Below, in pieces: positions 1-8,155 of a stretch of 64,000 nt of DNA. Both the position numbers and the translations under genes were made by a program. The notes below the pieces were generated by a model. The model was not told where the DNA came from. It saw only the letters and a list, made by a program, of their open reading frames with translations, and made no database searches. Positions within the stretch are counted from its first letter, which is position 1. Every line of letters begins with the position of its first letter. This DNA is from Acidobacteriota bacterium (lineage in GTDB: Bacteria; Acidobacteriota; Vicinamibacteria; Vicinamibacterales; UBA2999): NCBI GenBank assembly GCA_018000455.1, contig JAGNJW010000012.1, positions 1 to 64,000 on the forward strand. Reading direction: 5' to 3'.

Positions 1-159
1 CACCCTCACGCGCTCCCCGCGGCCCCTGACGCGCTCCCTCAGCCACTCGGACCAGACCGCCGCGCGCTTCAGCGTGGTGACTCGACGGCGACGCGACTCT
101 GCCGGTTTCTGCCGCGCAGACTCCTAGCGCCAGCCAAGGCGTTTTCGGTTCGAGGGACG

Positions 160-513
160 ATGAACCACCTGATCCGTGATACCCGCATGGCGCTGCGCGC
201 GTTGACGCGCGCGCCGCTGGCATCGGCGCTGGCCGTCATCTGCCTGGCGCTCGGCATCGGTACCAACGCCACGATGTTCAGCGTGGTGAGCGGCACACGG
301 TTCAGTCCGCTGCCGTTTCGCGCCGCCGACCAGCTCGTGACCGTGTGGTCGACGGCGACCCGGGCCCGCATCGAGCGCGGGGCGACTTCGTATCTCGACT
401 TGCGCGACTTCCAGGAGCAGACGCGCGCGTTTGACGCGCTCGTCGGCGTCGGAGGCCGGCGCCGGGACGGGGAGGAACCGTCCCGGCGTCTCCGTGCGGT
501 CTGCAAGTCGTAG
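160..513 (+). pseudogene. 5' fragment of an ADOP-family MacB/FtsX-like permease
   Basis: The 117-residue product starts like an acidobacterial ADOP permease: a basic N-terminus (NHLIRDTRMALRAL), then the first membrane helix with the family signature LALGIGTNATMFSVV near residues 30-45, then the start of the periplasmic MacB_PCD domain (LDLRDFQEQTRAFDALVGV). Intact members in this window are 840 and 897 residues. Here the homology stops at about residue 102, and the frame runs into an unrelated arginine-rich tail and a stop. The break coincides with a perfect 11-bp stem hairpin at 460-488. A GAGGGA purine run precedes the ATG. I infer a 3'-truncated, non-functional remnant. It could still be translated, but it lacks all transport-related helices except the first. 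Confidence 0.75.
460..488. repeat. 11-bp perfect hairpin at the permease breakpoint
   Basis: Arms CGCCGGGACGG (460-470) and CCGTCCCGGCG (478-488) enclose the 7-nt loop GGAGGAA. The hairpin begins where similarity to the ADOP permease ends and lies 26 bp beyond the stop of the minus-strand gene at 515. It may be a terminator for that gene, although no T-run follows, or a scar of the event that truncated the permease. Confidence 0.6.
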
Positions 514-514
514 G

Positions 515-1132
515 TCAGCGGATGTCGTCGGGCTGTCGGCGCGTCACCTGATCCCACACCGTGGCAGCTCCGCCACCCACGATGCCGCCAACGACCGCAC
601 CCTTCTTGCCCTTCACCAGGCCGCCCATCACGGCGCCTGCCGCCGTCGAGCCGGCGATGATCGCCACGCTCTTCTTCACCGACCGTTGGGGTGCTTCGAC
701 GTCTCGCGACGGAGCCGCAACTGGGCGTGAGCGCGGCCGGTAGACCTCAACGGGTTCGGTGATGACGGCTGGTCGCGCGTATGGACGGTCGCTGCCGTCG
801 CTCACGCGCACGATGCCGGTAGGAGCCGGGGCCGCGTGGCGGACTTCGGTCTCCTGCGTGCGGATGCCGACCGGACGCGCATCGCTCACGCAGGCCACGC
901 TCGGCACCGCGCCGGCCAGCGTGCGCACGACGGCGCGCTGGCCGGGCTCACACTCCACCGCAAGTTCCGGCGAGGTGAGGGTCGTAGCGGCGGGTGCCGT
1001 CGTCGCCACGTCAATCGCCGGGAGCGAGACGTTGGCGACGCTCCCAGCGTCAACTCGCCCGCCCAGATAAAACGCGCCCACGATGGCGCTGACGCCCAGG
1101 GCTCCTGCCACCCATCCAGGTATGCTGCGCAT
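515..1132 (-). CDS. Glycine-zipper membrane protein
   Basis: The 205-residue protein has an N-terminal hydrophobic segment (about residues 7-25, WVAGALGVSAIVGAFYLGG) that is an uncleaved anchor or signal. A long low-complexity Pro/Ala/Thr region follows, with two cysteines (ECEPGQ, SVACVS). Near the C-terminus, about residues 158-192, is a glycine-zipper segment (AIIAGSTAAGAVMGGLVKGKKGAVVGGIVGGGAATV), as in YMGG/Rick-17kDa-type envelope proteins. A GGAGG Shine-Dalgarno lies 8 nt before the ATG. It is transcribed divergently from the M23 peptidase gene. The specific role is unknown. The glycine zipper suggests insertion into, or oligomerisation at, a membrane. Confidence 0.7.
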   Translation of the reverse strand: MRSIPGWVAGALGVSAIVGAFYLGGRVDAGSVANVSLPAIDVATTAPAATTLTSPELAVECEPGQRAVVRTLAGAVPSVACVSDARPVGIRTQETEVRHAAPAPTGIVRVSDGSDRPYARPAVITEPVEVYRPRSRPVAAPSRDVEAPQRSVKKSVAIIAGSTAAGAVMGGLVKGKKGAVVGGIVGGGAATVWDQVTRRQPDDIR

Positions 1133-1153
1133 GTTCCGGTCCTCCTGTTGGGG

Positions 1154-1163
1154 TTGATATCAA
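1154..1163. promoter_or_regulatory. 10-bp palindrome in divergent intergenic region
   Basis: TTGATATCAA is a perfect palindrome between the divergent genes starting at 1132 and 1262. It is followed by an ACGTG...CACGT inverted pair with a 12-nt gap. A shared operator is possible. No regulator is evident. Confidence 0.3.
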
Positions 1164-1249
1164 GGAACGTGCCGACACTGGGACACGTGAAACCTCGAAC
1201 AATCGACACTCGCTCCGCCGGTTGTCCTGAGAGGAGTACGGTGTCGCTT

Positions 1250-1255
1250 TATAAT
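1250..1255 (+). promoter_or_regulatory. -10 box of leaderless M23 peptidase gene
   Basis: The consensus hexamer TATAAT lies 6 nt before the ATG at 1262. That spacing puts the transcription start at or next to the start codon. It argues for ATG 1262 over the in-frame GTG at 1241, which lies upstream of this box. Confidence 0.6.
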
Positions 1256-1261
1256 CGCTGG

Positions 1262-2155
1262 ATGGCGCACTTGAAGACGTGCTCGCTCGTCGCGGCGGCA
1301 GCCGTAATGTGTCTTTCGTCGACGCTAGACGCCTCCGCCCAGCTGACCTTGACCTATCGTGCCGGACTCGTCCAGCCGGGCGACGTGCTCCACCTGGCGG
1401 TGGCAGCGCCAGCGACGGTGACCGCGGTCGTCGCCAGATGGAACGACCGTGACGTGCCGTTCGTGCGCGACGCCGACGGTATCTGGCGCACGCTGCTCGG
1501 CATCGACGTGGCGGCCGCCACGGGCCCGAGCCCCCTGGCGCTCTCGGCCACCACGCCGGCAGAGGCCCCCATCACCTCTACCGAGACGATTCCCATCTCA
1601 CCAAAGGCCGTGCGCACGCGCCGGATCACCGTGAATCCCAGGTTCGTGAACCCGCCGAAGAGCGCGCTTCCGCGCATCCAGCAAGAGGCGGCGCTGCTCA
1701 ACGAGCTGTTCCGCACGACCAGCGCCGAACGCCGCTGGAGCCGCGACGCCGTGCGGCCGGTGGAGGGCGTGGCGGTCAGCGGCTTCGGCGTGCGCAGCGT
1801 GCTCAACGGTGAGCCTCGCGGTCCGCATACTGGCCTCGACTTGGCCGCGGTCACCGGTACTCCGGTCCATGCGCCCACGCCGGGCGTCGTCGTCTACGCC
1901 CGCGAGTTCTACTACTCGGGCAACACCGTCATCCTCGACCACGGCCAGGGAATGTTCTCGACCATGGCCCACCTCTCGGTCATCGACGTGAAGGAAGGCG
2001 AACCCGTGGCCCAGGGCGCCCTGCTCGGAAAGGTCGGGGCGACCGGCCGCGTCACCGGTCCCCACCTGCACTGGGCCGTGCGCCTGCACGGTGCGCGCGT
2101 CGATCCGCTGTCGTTGCTCGACGTGCTGGCTACTTCGCGCCGTCCAGCCCCGTAA
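1262..2155 (+). CDS. Secreted M23-family peptidase (LytM/lysostaphin-like)
   Basis: The 297-residue protein begins with a signal peptide (HLKTCSLVAAAAVMCLSS, cleavage near DASA-Q). A beta-rich domain of about 90 residues follows, then the LytM/M23 metallopeptidase domain (about residues 165-285). The zinc motif is complete: HTGLD (His189, Asp193) and HLHW (His268, His270). M23 enzymes cleave peptide cross-links in peptidoglycan in the periplasm. The catalytic set is intact, so activity rather than a pure activator role is likely. The start was chosen because TATAAT sits 6 nt before this ATG, making the mRNA leaderless. The 3' end overlaps the convergent dipeptidase gene by 26 bp. Confidence 0.88.
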   Translation: MAHLKTCSLVAAAAVMCLSSTLDASAQLTLTYRAGLVQPGDVLHLAVAAPATVTAVVARWNDRDVPFVRDADGIWRTLLGIDVAAATGPSPLALSATTPAEAPITSTETIPISPKAVRTRRITVNPRFVNPPKSALPRIQQEAALLNELFRTTSAERRWSRDAVRPVEGVAVSGFGVRSVLNGEPRGPHTGLDLAAVTGTPVHAPTPGVVVYAREFYYSGNTVILDHGQGMFSTMAHLSVIDVKEGEPVAQGALLGKVGATGRVTGPHLHWAVRLHGARVDPLSLLDVLATSRRPAP

Positions 2156-3398
2156 GCGTTGCGCTCGAGGGCCCACGCTCTTTCTTGAGGTCGGCCGCCA
2201 CGCGGTCGGCCTGCCGCCAGGCGCGCAGCACGTTCAGGCCCAGCACTTTCTTGACGTCGTCGTCGGAGTAGCCGCGCTTCAAGAGCTCGGCCGTGAGCGC
2301 CGGATAGGTTGAGACGTCCTCGAGACCTTGCACCACCTCGGTGATGCCGTCGAAGTCGCCGCCCAGGCCGATGTGGTCGATGCCGGCCACTTTGCGGATG
2401 TGGTCGATGTGGTCGGCTACCTGGGCCACGGTGGCGCGCGGCGTCGGATTGGCCTTCCGCCAGGCGTCCATGGCCTTGTTGACGCCGGCCTCGTCGCTCG
2501 GCATCGCCTGCTGCAGGCGCGTGCGTTCGGCCAAGGCGCGCCGGTCGTGGGCCACGACGTCGGGCGAGGTGAAGCCCGGCACGAAGCTCACCATCACGAC
2601 GCCGCCGTTTTTCGGCAACTGGCGCAAGATCGCATCCGGCACGTTCCTCGGCACGTCGGCCACGGCACGGGCCGACGAGTGCGAGAAGATGACCGGCGCG
2701 GCGGCCACCCGCAGCGCGTCCTCCATCGTGTCGGGCGAGACGTGGCTGAGGTCGACCAGCATGCCAAGCCAGTTCATCTCGCGCACCATCTCCTCCCCGA
2801 ACTTCGTGAGGCCACCGTGCGCCGGTTTGTCGGCGGCGGCATCGGCCCATGGCGTGTTGTTGTTGTGCGTGAGCGTCATGTAGCGCGCGCCGAGGGCGTG
2901 CATCATGCGCAGCGTGGCCAGCGAGCTGTCGACCGAGTGCCCACCTTCCATGCCGATCATCGAGGCGATGCGCCCGCGCTTGAAGATGCGCTCGACGTCG
3001 TCGGCCGAGAGCGCCAGTTCGAACGTCTCAGGCCAGCGCTTGAGCATGCGGTGCACGATGTCGATCTGCTCGAGCGTGGCCACGACGGCTTCCGGCGCCG
3101 GCATCGTCGACGGCACGTAGACCGACCAGAACTGGGCGCCGAGACCCCCGGCGCGCAGGCGCGGGATGTCGGTCATGAGCGACGGCACGCTCTTGGTGAT
3201 GTCGGCCTTCCCCAGGTCGCGGCCGGGGTCGAGACTCCGCAGCGCCCATGGGTAGTCGTTGTGGCCGTCGATGAGCGGGACCTGACCGTGGAGCGCTTTG
3301 GCGCGGGCCGTGAGATCCGGCTGCGCCGTGAGATCGTCTGACGTCATGAGCGTCGCAGCCATCGCGGCCGCGCAGAGCAGAGGCAGGGCGGTACGCAT
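2130..3398 (-). CDS. Secreted membrane dipeptidase, family M19
   Basis: The 422-residue protein has a signal peptide (about 25 residues, ending near LTAQ) and then one renal-dipeptidase TIM-barrel domain. Metal ligands typical of M19 are visible: DGHND (His46, Asp48), EGGH (bridging Glu near 153), VDLSH and FSHSS (His ligands), and GGDFDG near the C-terminal third. Family members hydrolyse dipeptides, often with D-residues, using a binuclear zinc centre. The length is normal. The gene is monocistronic and leaderless: TACAAT (minus strand, 3411-3406) is 7 nt before the ATG and there is no Shine-Dalgarno. The last 26 bp overlap the 3' end of the convergent M23 gene. Confidence 0.92.
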   Translation of the reverse strand: MRTALPLLCAAAMAATLMTSDDLTAQPDLTARAKALHGQVPLIDGHNDYPWALRSLDPGRDLGKADITKSVPSLMTDIPRLRAGGLGAQFWSVYVPSTMPAPEAVVATLEQIDIVHRMLKRWPETFELALSADDVERIFKRGRIASMIGMEGGHSVDSSLATLRMMHALGARYMTLTHNNNTPWADAAADKPAHGGLTKFGEEMVREMNWLGMLVDLSHVSPDTMEDALRVAAAPVIFSHSSARAVADVPRNVPDAILRQLPKNGGVVMVSFVPGFTSPDVVAHDRRALAERTRLQQAMPSDEAGVNKAMDAWRKANPTPRATVAQVADHIDHIRKVAGIDHIGLGGDFDGITEVVQGLEDVSTYPALTAELLKRGYSDDDVKKVLGLNVLRAWRQADRVAADLKKERGPSSATLTGLDGAK

Positions 3399-3405
3399 GC
3401 TCGTA

Positions 3406-3411
3406 ATTGTA
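3406..3411 (-). promoter_or_regulatory. -10 box of leaderless M19 dipeptidase gene
   Basis: On the minus strand TACAAT is followed by 7 nt and the ATG at 3398. No ribosome-binding site lies between them. Confidence 0.55.
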
Positions 3412-3479
3412 GCGGGTCTGCGCCTTCGGCAGCGTCTTGCCCCGATCAGTCCCTACGGGGCCCGGTCACGGTGTCACCG

Positions 3480-4253
3480 TCACAGTTTCAGCAGCGTCTC
3501 GCGCAGAACCTTCGACTGGAGGCGGCTGACCGGCAGCTGCTGTCCGTTCGTGAGTGTCACCTCGTAGCTGCCGCCCGGCATCGGGCTGACCTTCTGGATG
3601 AGGTCGAGCGCTGCCAGTGTGCCGCGGCCGAGGCGCACGAAGCGCCGCGGGTCGAGTTTGGCTTCGAGCGCGTGCAGCGGATGGGTGAGCGTGTAGCGCT
3701 CCGAGGTCACGGTGGTAATCAGTAGCAGCTCGCCATCGGCCACGATCGAGGCAATCTGGCGTACCGGCAGGATGAACACCTCGTCGCGGCGGCGGACGGG
3801 AAGGCGTTCGAGGAAGCTGCGGCGCGTGGCCGTCTCGTAGGCGGCCGCTGCCGCCCCGATGCTGCGGATGCGTTCGGCCGAGCCGGCTTTGACGCGGGCG
3901 CGCGCCCGCTCGACAGTAATCGTGAGGCGCTCTTTGTCGACCGGTTTCAGCAGGTAGTCGACCGCGTTCAGCTCGAACGCCTGCACGGCGAACTCGTCAA
4001 ATGCCGTCACGAAGGCGATGGCGGGCGTGGCGCCGGCCGATACGAGGCGGGCGGCGTCGAGCCCACCCAGCTCGGGCATCTGCAGATCGAGCAGGGCCAG
4101 GTCGGGGCGAAGCTGCTCGATGAGGGCCACGGCCTCCCGTCCGTTCGACGCCTCAGCCACGAGTTCCACGTCGGGCATCGCCGCGAGCAGATTCGCCAGG
4201 AACTTGCGCGCCGGACGTTCATCATCGGCGATGAGTACTCTCAGAGCAGCCAT
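3480..4253 (-). CDS. LytTR-family response regulator
   Basis: The 257-residue protein has a receiver domain (about residues 4-120). It carries the acidic pocket (ADDE), the phospho-acceptor Asp56 in LLDLQMP, a conserved Thr (FVTAFDEFA) and Lys (YLLKPVD). The C-terminal LytTR DNA-binding domain (about 150-255) has the typical VRQIASIVADGELLLI and FVRLGRGTLAALDLIQKV segments. It is the AlgR/LytR type, which binds DNA through a beta-fold rather than a helix-turn-helix. The ATG lies 6 bp after the stop codon of the sensor kinase gene, so the two are co-transcribed and are cognate partners. Targets cannot be read from the sequence. Confidence 0.95.
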   Translation of the reverse strand: MAALRVLIADDERPARKFLANLLAAMPDVELVAEASNGREAVALIEQLRPDLALLDLQMPELGGLDAARLVSAGATPAIAFVTAFDEFAVQAFELNAVDYLLKPVDKERLTITVERARARVKAGSAERIRSIGAAAAAYETATRRSFLERLPVRRRDEVFILPVRQIASIVADGELLLITTVTSERYTLTHPLHALEAKLDPRRFVRLGRGTLAALDLIQKVSPMPGGSYEVTLTNGQQLPVSRLQSKVLRETLLKL

Positions 4254-4259
4254 GATCGG

Positions 4260-6110
4260 TTATCCAGCCGCGCGGGCGCTGCCGGCGTTGGCCGCGGTGC
4301 TCGTAACTGCCACGGGCACGCGTACCTCCGCCAGTGTGACGCCGTTCTCGGTGCCTAGCGATAGCGCGGCCGCCTCGCCGTAGTGGCCGGCCAGCCGGCG
4401 CTCGACGTTGTTGAGGCCCACGCGCGCCGACCGTGCCTCCAGATCGCCGACCAGCGGCGCGCCGGTGTTCTCGACCGAGATGCGCAGCATCTGCCGCGGC
4501 GGCGCGCCCTCGAGCCGGGCCGCGACCCGTACCTCGCCGCCACCAATCGAACGTGCGATGCCGTGTTTGACGGCGTTCTCGACCAGTGGCTGCACGATCA
4601 GGCACGGCACGGCGAGCGTGCGCAGCTGTTCAGGAACGTCCAGCTGCACCTGGAGCCGCTCCTCGAAGCGTTCCCGCTCGATGTCGAGATACTGCTCGAC
4701 CAGCTCGAGCTCGCGGCCGAGCGTGGTCATCTCGCCGTCGGACCTGAGCACACTCCGCAACAGCGACGTGAGACGGAGCAGTGTCTTGAGCGCGCGCGGC
4801 GGCGCCGTTTCGATGAGATAGCCGATGGTCGTCAAAGCGTTGAACAGGAAGTGCGGGTTGATCTGCGCACGCAGGGCCCTGAGCTCCGCCTCGGCCGCCA
4901 GGCGCTCGATCTCTTCCTGGCGCAGCCGCTGCTCGAAGCGCTCCAGGCTCAAGCGCAGCGCGTCGATGCGCCTGGCCGCCAGCAGCGCCGCCTGATCGAG
5001 AAAGGCACGGTCGTCCGAGAGCAGCCGTCGGCCGCCGAGCAGCCTGCCGACGCGCACTTCGAAGCGCGGAGCTTCGGTCGTCGGCATGGTCACGGCCGTG
5101 GTCACGATCTCTCCCGGCGCCGGAGCGCTCTCTTCGGGTGCCCACCACGCACGCTCGGCGTTCATGGCGGTGGCAACGGTGGCCGCCGTGCGCTCGAGCA
5201 CGGCTTCGGCGGTGTCGCACGCGGGCAACGCCGATACCAGCTGACCGCGCAGCTCTCCGAAGTCGTGACGGCCGAGCAGGGCCGAATCGACGAAGCGGCC
5301 GATGCCGGCGCGAAGCGACGGGTAGAGCACCGCCGTCGCCACCCAGCAGGCCAGCAGGAGGGCGACGGCCCCGGGACCTGCCGGCACCTCGCTCAGCGCC
5401 GCGTAGCAGGCCATGGCGATGGCGACCACCGCCATCAGCGTGAGGCCGCGCTTCAGGAAGAGGTCCGCGAGCGCGAAGCGGTACTCCTGGTACAGGATGG
5501 CGAAGGCCAGCGGCAGTACCGCCTGGTGCCCCACGACCTCCGCCACCCAGCCGCCGGCGTCGTCATGGAAGTGGCCCAGATGGTTGGCCGACACCGCGAA
5601 GAGCGCGAGAGCCAGCATCCACAGCGCGCGCCGGCCGTTGGTCTGGCTGCGCGTCAGCACGGCCAGTGGCACGACGATGGCGCCGAAGGCCACCGTGAGG
5701 ATGGTGAACGCGAGCGCGGAGGGCCGCTCGTCCCCCAGGGCGAGCGTCCGCAGTTGCAGGGCAGTGGCGGCCATGCTGCAGGCGTATGCCACCGCGATCA
5801 GGGCGCGCCCGCCGCGGACGTCGCGCGCCACCGAGTGCACGACCACGGCCGCGAGCGTGGCGAGCGCCGCAAACGAGAGGCCGCTCAGCCACGACTCCGG
5901 CCCGGTGCTGCCGAGGCGGCTCAGCACGTAGTCGCCGAGTTCGCCGAGATTCCACACGAGGCCGAGCAGCGCCGTGAGCAGGGGCAGGCGGTCGCTGCGG
6001 TCGGCCGAGCCACGCCCCTGTCGCACCAGACTCAGCAACATGGCACACAGCGCCGCGCCGGTCGCGAACCCGACGAGATTCAACAGCTCCGCAGCCGAGT
6101 AGGCGCCCAC
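4260..6110 (-). CDS. LytS/YehU-type sensor histidine kinase
   Basis: The 616-residue protein has about seven N-terminal membrane helices (residues 8-270), resembling a 7TM sensor module. A GAF-like stretch follows (about 285-395), then a short coiled coil (LSLERFEQRLRQEEIERLAAEAE). The His_kinase domain has the phospho-acceptor motif ALRAQINPHFLFNALTTIGY, and an HATPase_c domain follows (PLVENAVKHG N-box, VGLNNVERRL). It signals to the LytTR regulator encoded 6 bp downstream. I set the start at GTG 6110: TACAAT lies 6 nt upstream, the N-terminus becomes MGAYSAAELLNLVG, and upstream codons show no protein-like sequence. The long reading frame continuing upstream is antisense to the M20 gene. 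Confidence 0.92.
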   Translation of the reverse strand: MGAYSAAELLNLVGFATGAALCAMLLSLVRQGRGSADRSDRLPLLTALLGLVWNLGELGDYVLSRLGSTGPESWLSGLSFAALATLAAVVVHSVARDVRGGRALIAVAYACSMAATALQLRTLALGDERPSALAFTILTVAFGAIVVPLAVLTRSQTNGRRALWMLALALFAVSANHLGHFHDDAGGWVAEVVGHQAVLPLAFAILYQEYRFALADLFLKRGLTLMAVVAIAMACYAALSEVPAGPGAVALLLACWVATAVLYPSLRAGIGRFVDSALLGRHDFGELRGQLVSALPACDTAEAVLERTAATVATAMNAERAWWAPEESAPAPGEIVTTAVTMPTTEAPRFEVRVGRLLGGRRLLSDDRAFLDQAALLAARRIDALRLSLERFEQRLRQEEIERLAAEAELRALRAQINPHFLFNALTTIGYLIETAPPRALKTLLRLTSLLRSVLRSDGEMTTLGRELELVEQYLDIERERFEERLQVQLDVPEQLRTLAVPCLIVQPLVENAVKHGIARSIGGGEVRVAARLEGAPPRQMLRISVENTGAPLVGDLEARSARVGLNNVERRLAGHYGEAAALSLGTENGVTLAEVRVPVAVTSTAANAGSARAAG

Positions 6111-6116
6111 CAGCGA

Positions 6117-6122
6117 ATTGTA
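6117..6122 (-). promoter_or_regulatory. -10 box of leaderless sensor-kinase gene
   Basis: The minus-strand hexamer TACAAT is followed by TCGCTG and the GTG start at 6110. This decides the start of the kinase and gives a leaderless two-gene transcript. Confidence 0.55.
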
Positions 6123-6245
6123 GACTCCGGCGGCGTCCCTCGCCGTCGATGCTCTTGAGTGGACGCCAGCGGCCGGCGAGTGCCTTGATCCGCCCGCCGG
6201 ATGGCGCCGGCTCCGGAGCGGTGTCTCGCGGTGACAACTCGCGAC

Positions 6246-6274
6246 GTGACAGCCACGGTAACGGTGCCATAATC
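6246..6274 (+). promoter_or_regulatory. Sigma-70-like promoter of the M20 amidohydrolase gene
   Basis: GTGACA (6246-6251), a 17-bp spacer and CATAAT (6269-6274) form a good -35/-10 pair. The predicted start near 6281 leaves a leader of about 58 nt containing the GAGGAGG ribosome-binding site. Confidence 0.6.
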
Positions 6275-6338
6275 CGCCCGTCTCCGGGGCGTGCCGACAT
6301 GTCGGGTCGGCCGAATGGCCCCGGCTGAGGAGGTTCGA

Positions 6339-8021
6339 ATGACGCGCAATGCAAGACTCTGGGTCGTGGCCACGGCCTGCGCGGTGACGGCGGCGGCCGC
6401 CGTACCGCACGCCGGCCAACGCGCCGCGCAGGCGCCCACCGCCAAGCCGGCGGCCGCGGCGGCGACGAAGGTCGACCCGCGCGTGGCCAAGTTGAAAGAA
6501 CAGGTCATGGCCGACGTCGGTGGCATGTACGACTTCGGTCAGGTGATGACCGACATGGTCTTCAGCTACGGGGAGCTCGGCTTCCAGGAGTTCGAGACTC
6601 AGAAGTACCTGACCGGTGTGCTCAAGGACAACGGCTTCACGATCGAAAACGGTGTCGCCGGCATCCCCACGGCGTGGGTCGCGAAGTGGGGCAGCGGCAA
6701 GCCCGTCATCGCGCTCGGCTCGGACGTGGACTGCATCCCGCAGGCGTCGCAGAAGCCCGGCGTCACGTTCCGCGATCAGATCGTCGATGGCGCGCCCGGC
6801 CACGGCGAAGGGCACAACTCGGGCACGCCACTCAATATCGTGGCCGCGGTGGCCGTCAAGCGCATCATGGAGCGCGAGAAGCTGCCCGGCACGATCATGA
6901 TCTGGCCTGGCGTCGCCGAAGAACAGCTTGGCACCAAGGCGTACTACGTGCGCTCGGGGATGTTCAAGGACGTGGACCTCGTGATGTACAACCACGTCGG
7001 CTCGAATCTCGCCACCAGCTGGGGCGAAAGCGGCGGCAACGGCCTCATCTCCCTCGAGTACCTGTTCGAGGGGGAGACGGCCCACAGCGCCGGCGCCCCG
7101 TGGCGCGGTAAGAGCGCCCTCGACGCGGTGGAGCTCATGAATGTGGGCTGGAACTACCGTCGCGAGCACCTGCGGCTGCAGCAGCGATCGCACTACGTCA
7201 TCACCAACGGCGGCGATCAGCCGAACGTCGTGCCGCGCAATGCCGGGGTCTGGTACTACCTGCGCGAGACCAGCTACGACGGCATCAAGAGCCTGTGGGA
7301 CGTCGCCGACAAGATGGCCCAGGGCGCGGCCCTGATGACCAACACCACCTTCACCTCGCGCGTGCTGGGCTCGGCCTGGCCGTCGCACATGAACCGCACG
7401 ATGGCCGAGACGCTCTACGCCAACATCCAGCAGGTCGGTCTGCCCACGTGGAGCGAGGCCGATCTGACGCTTGCCACGGCGACGCAGAAGGAACTGAAGG
7501 TGCCGGTCGTCGGTCTCGCCACCAAGATCCCGGAACTGCGTGGCCGCGAGTCGATGCCGGAAGAAGACAAGCGCGGCGGCGGCTCCGACGACATCGGCGA
7601 CATCTCGTGGACCCTGCCCACGGTGTCGCTGTCGTTCCCGTCGAACTTCCAGGCTGGTCCCGGCCACAATTGGGCCAACGCCATTCCGATGGCCACGCCG
7701 ATCGCCCACAAGGGCGTGAACGCCGGCGCCAAGGCGCAGGCGATGACGCTGCTCGAGTTCATGATGCGGCCCGAACTGGTGCAAGGCGCCAAGGACTACT
7801 TCGTCAACGTGCAGACGAAGGAGCACAAGTACACGCCCCTCCTCCGGCCCGGCGACCAGCCGGCGATTCACCTGAACAAAGGCATCATGGACCGCTATCG
7901 GGACCAGATGAAGAAGTACTACTTCGACAACACCAAGTACAAGACCTACCTCGATCAGATGAAGGCGGAGTTCGGCTACTCGTATCCGACGGTGCGCCCG
8001 GGCACGGCCACCCAGCAGTAG
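6339..8021 (+). CDS. Secreted M20-family amidohydrolase (AbgB/aminobenzoyl-glutamate hydrolase-like)
   Basis: The 560-residue protein has a signal peptide (VVATACAVTAAAAVPHAGQ, then an Ala/Pro-rich linker). The M20/amidohydrolase fold follows, with metal-centre motifs SDVDCIP, GHGEGHN, the acidic pair GVAEEQLGTKAYY and MYNHVGS. The dimerisation domain contains GETAHSAGAPWRGKSALDAVEL. The family hydrolyses amide bonds of N-acyl amino acids. Similarity to AbgB is strongest by motif, but the substrate is unknown. GAGGAGG at 6327-6333 sits 5 nt before the ATG and fixes this start; upstream in-frame ATGs are not preceded by such a site. Unlike many neighbours it has a conventional leader and promoter. 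Confidence 0.9.
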   Translation: MTRNARLWVVATACAVTAAAAVPHAGQRAAQAPTAKPAAAAATKVDPRVAKLKEQVMADVGGMYDFGQVMTDMVFSYGELGFQEFETQKYLTGVLKDNGFTIENGVAGIPTAWVAKWGSGKPVIALGSDVDCIPQASQKPGVTFRDQIVDGAPGHGEGHNSGTPLNIVAAVAVKRIMEREKLPGTIMIWPGVAEEQLGTKAYYVRSGMFKDVDLVMYNHVGSNLATSWGESGGNGLISLEYLFEGETAHSAGAPWRGKSALDAVELMNVGWNYRREHLRLQQRSHYVITNGGDQPNVVPRNAGVWYYLRETSYDGIKSLWDVADKMAQGAALMTNTTFTSRVLGSAWPSHMNRTMAETLYANIQQVGLPTWSEADLTLATATQKELKVPVVGLATKIPELRGRESMPEEDKRGGGSDDIGDISWTLPTVSLSFPSNFQAGPGHNWANAIPMATPIAHKGVNAGAKAQAMTLLEFMMRPELVQGAKDYFVNVQTKEHKYTPLLRPGDQPAIHLNKGIMDRYRDQMKKYYFDNTKYKTYLDQMKAEFGYSYPTVRPGTATQQ

Positions 8022-8140
8022 CCGACGCCACGCGGCCCGCGCCGTTCAAGTCGTGGACACCCAGGGGAGTCGAGGGAGGCCTCGGCTCCCCGTGAGTGTT
8101 CGCCGGCGGACTTCCACGAGAGATCGGCGGAGTTCCACCA

Positions 8141-8146
8141 TAGAAT
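8141..8146 (+). promoter_or_regulatory. -10 box of near-leaderless E1 gene
   Basis: TAGAAT lies 9 nt before the ATG at 8156 with no Shine-Dalgarno between, giving a predicted leader of 0-3 nt. Confidence 0.55.
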
Positions 8147-8155
8147 TGCCACTGA

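Noticed and set aside
1..159. Coding sequence at the left edge
   Set aside because: A plus-strand frame runs to a stop at about 126 but is Arg/Ser/Thr-rich without a recognisable C-terminus. Nothing can be supported.
1241..1243. GTG 1241 as start of the M23 peptidase, with GAGGAG upstream
   Set aside because: TATAAT lies downstream of this GTG and 6 nt before ATG 1262, and spacing from GAGGAG to the GTG is short. ATG 1262 also gives the cleaner signal peptide. This choice is not certain.
2130..2155. The 26-bp convergent overlap of the M23 and M19 genes as an unusual feature
   Set aside because: Short 3'-3' overlaps are common in compact genomes, and both C-termini look normal.
6111..7871. 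Upstream extension of the LytS-type kinase frame
   Set aside because: The extension is antisense to the M20 amidohydrolase gene and has no protein-like sequence. The TACAAT/GTG arrangement at 6122-6108 gives a natural start.
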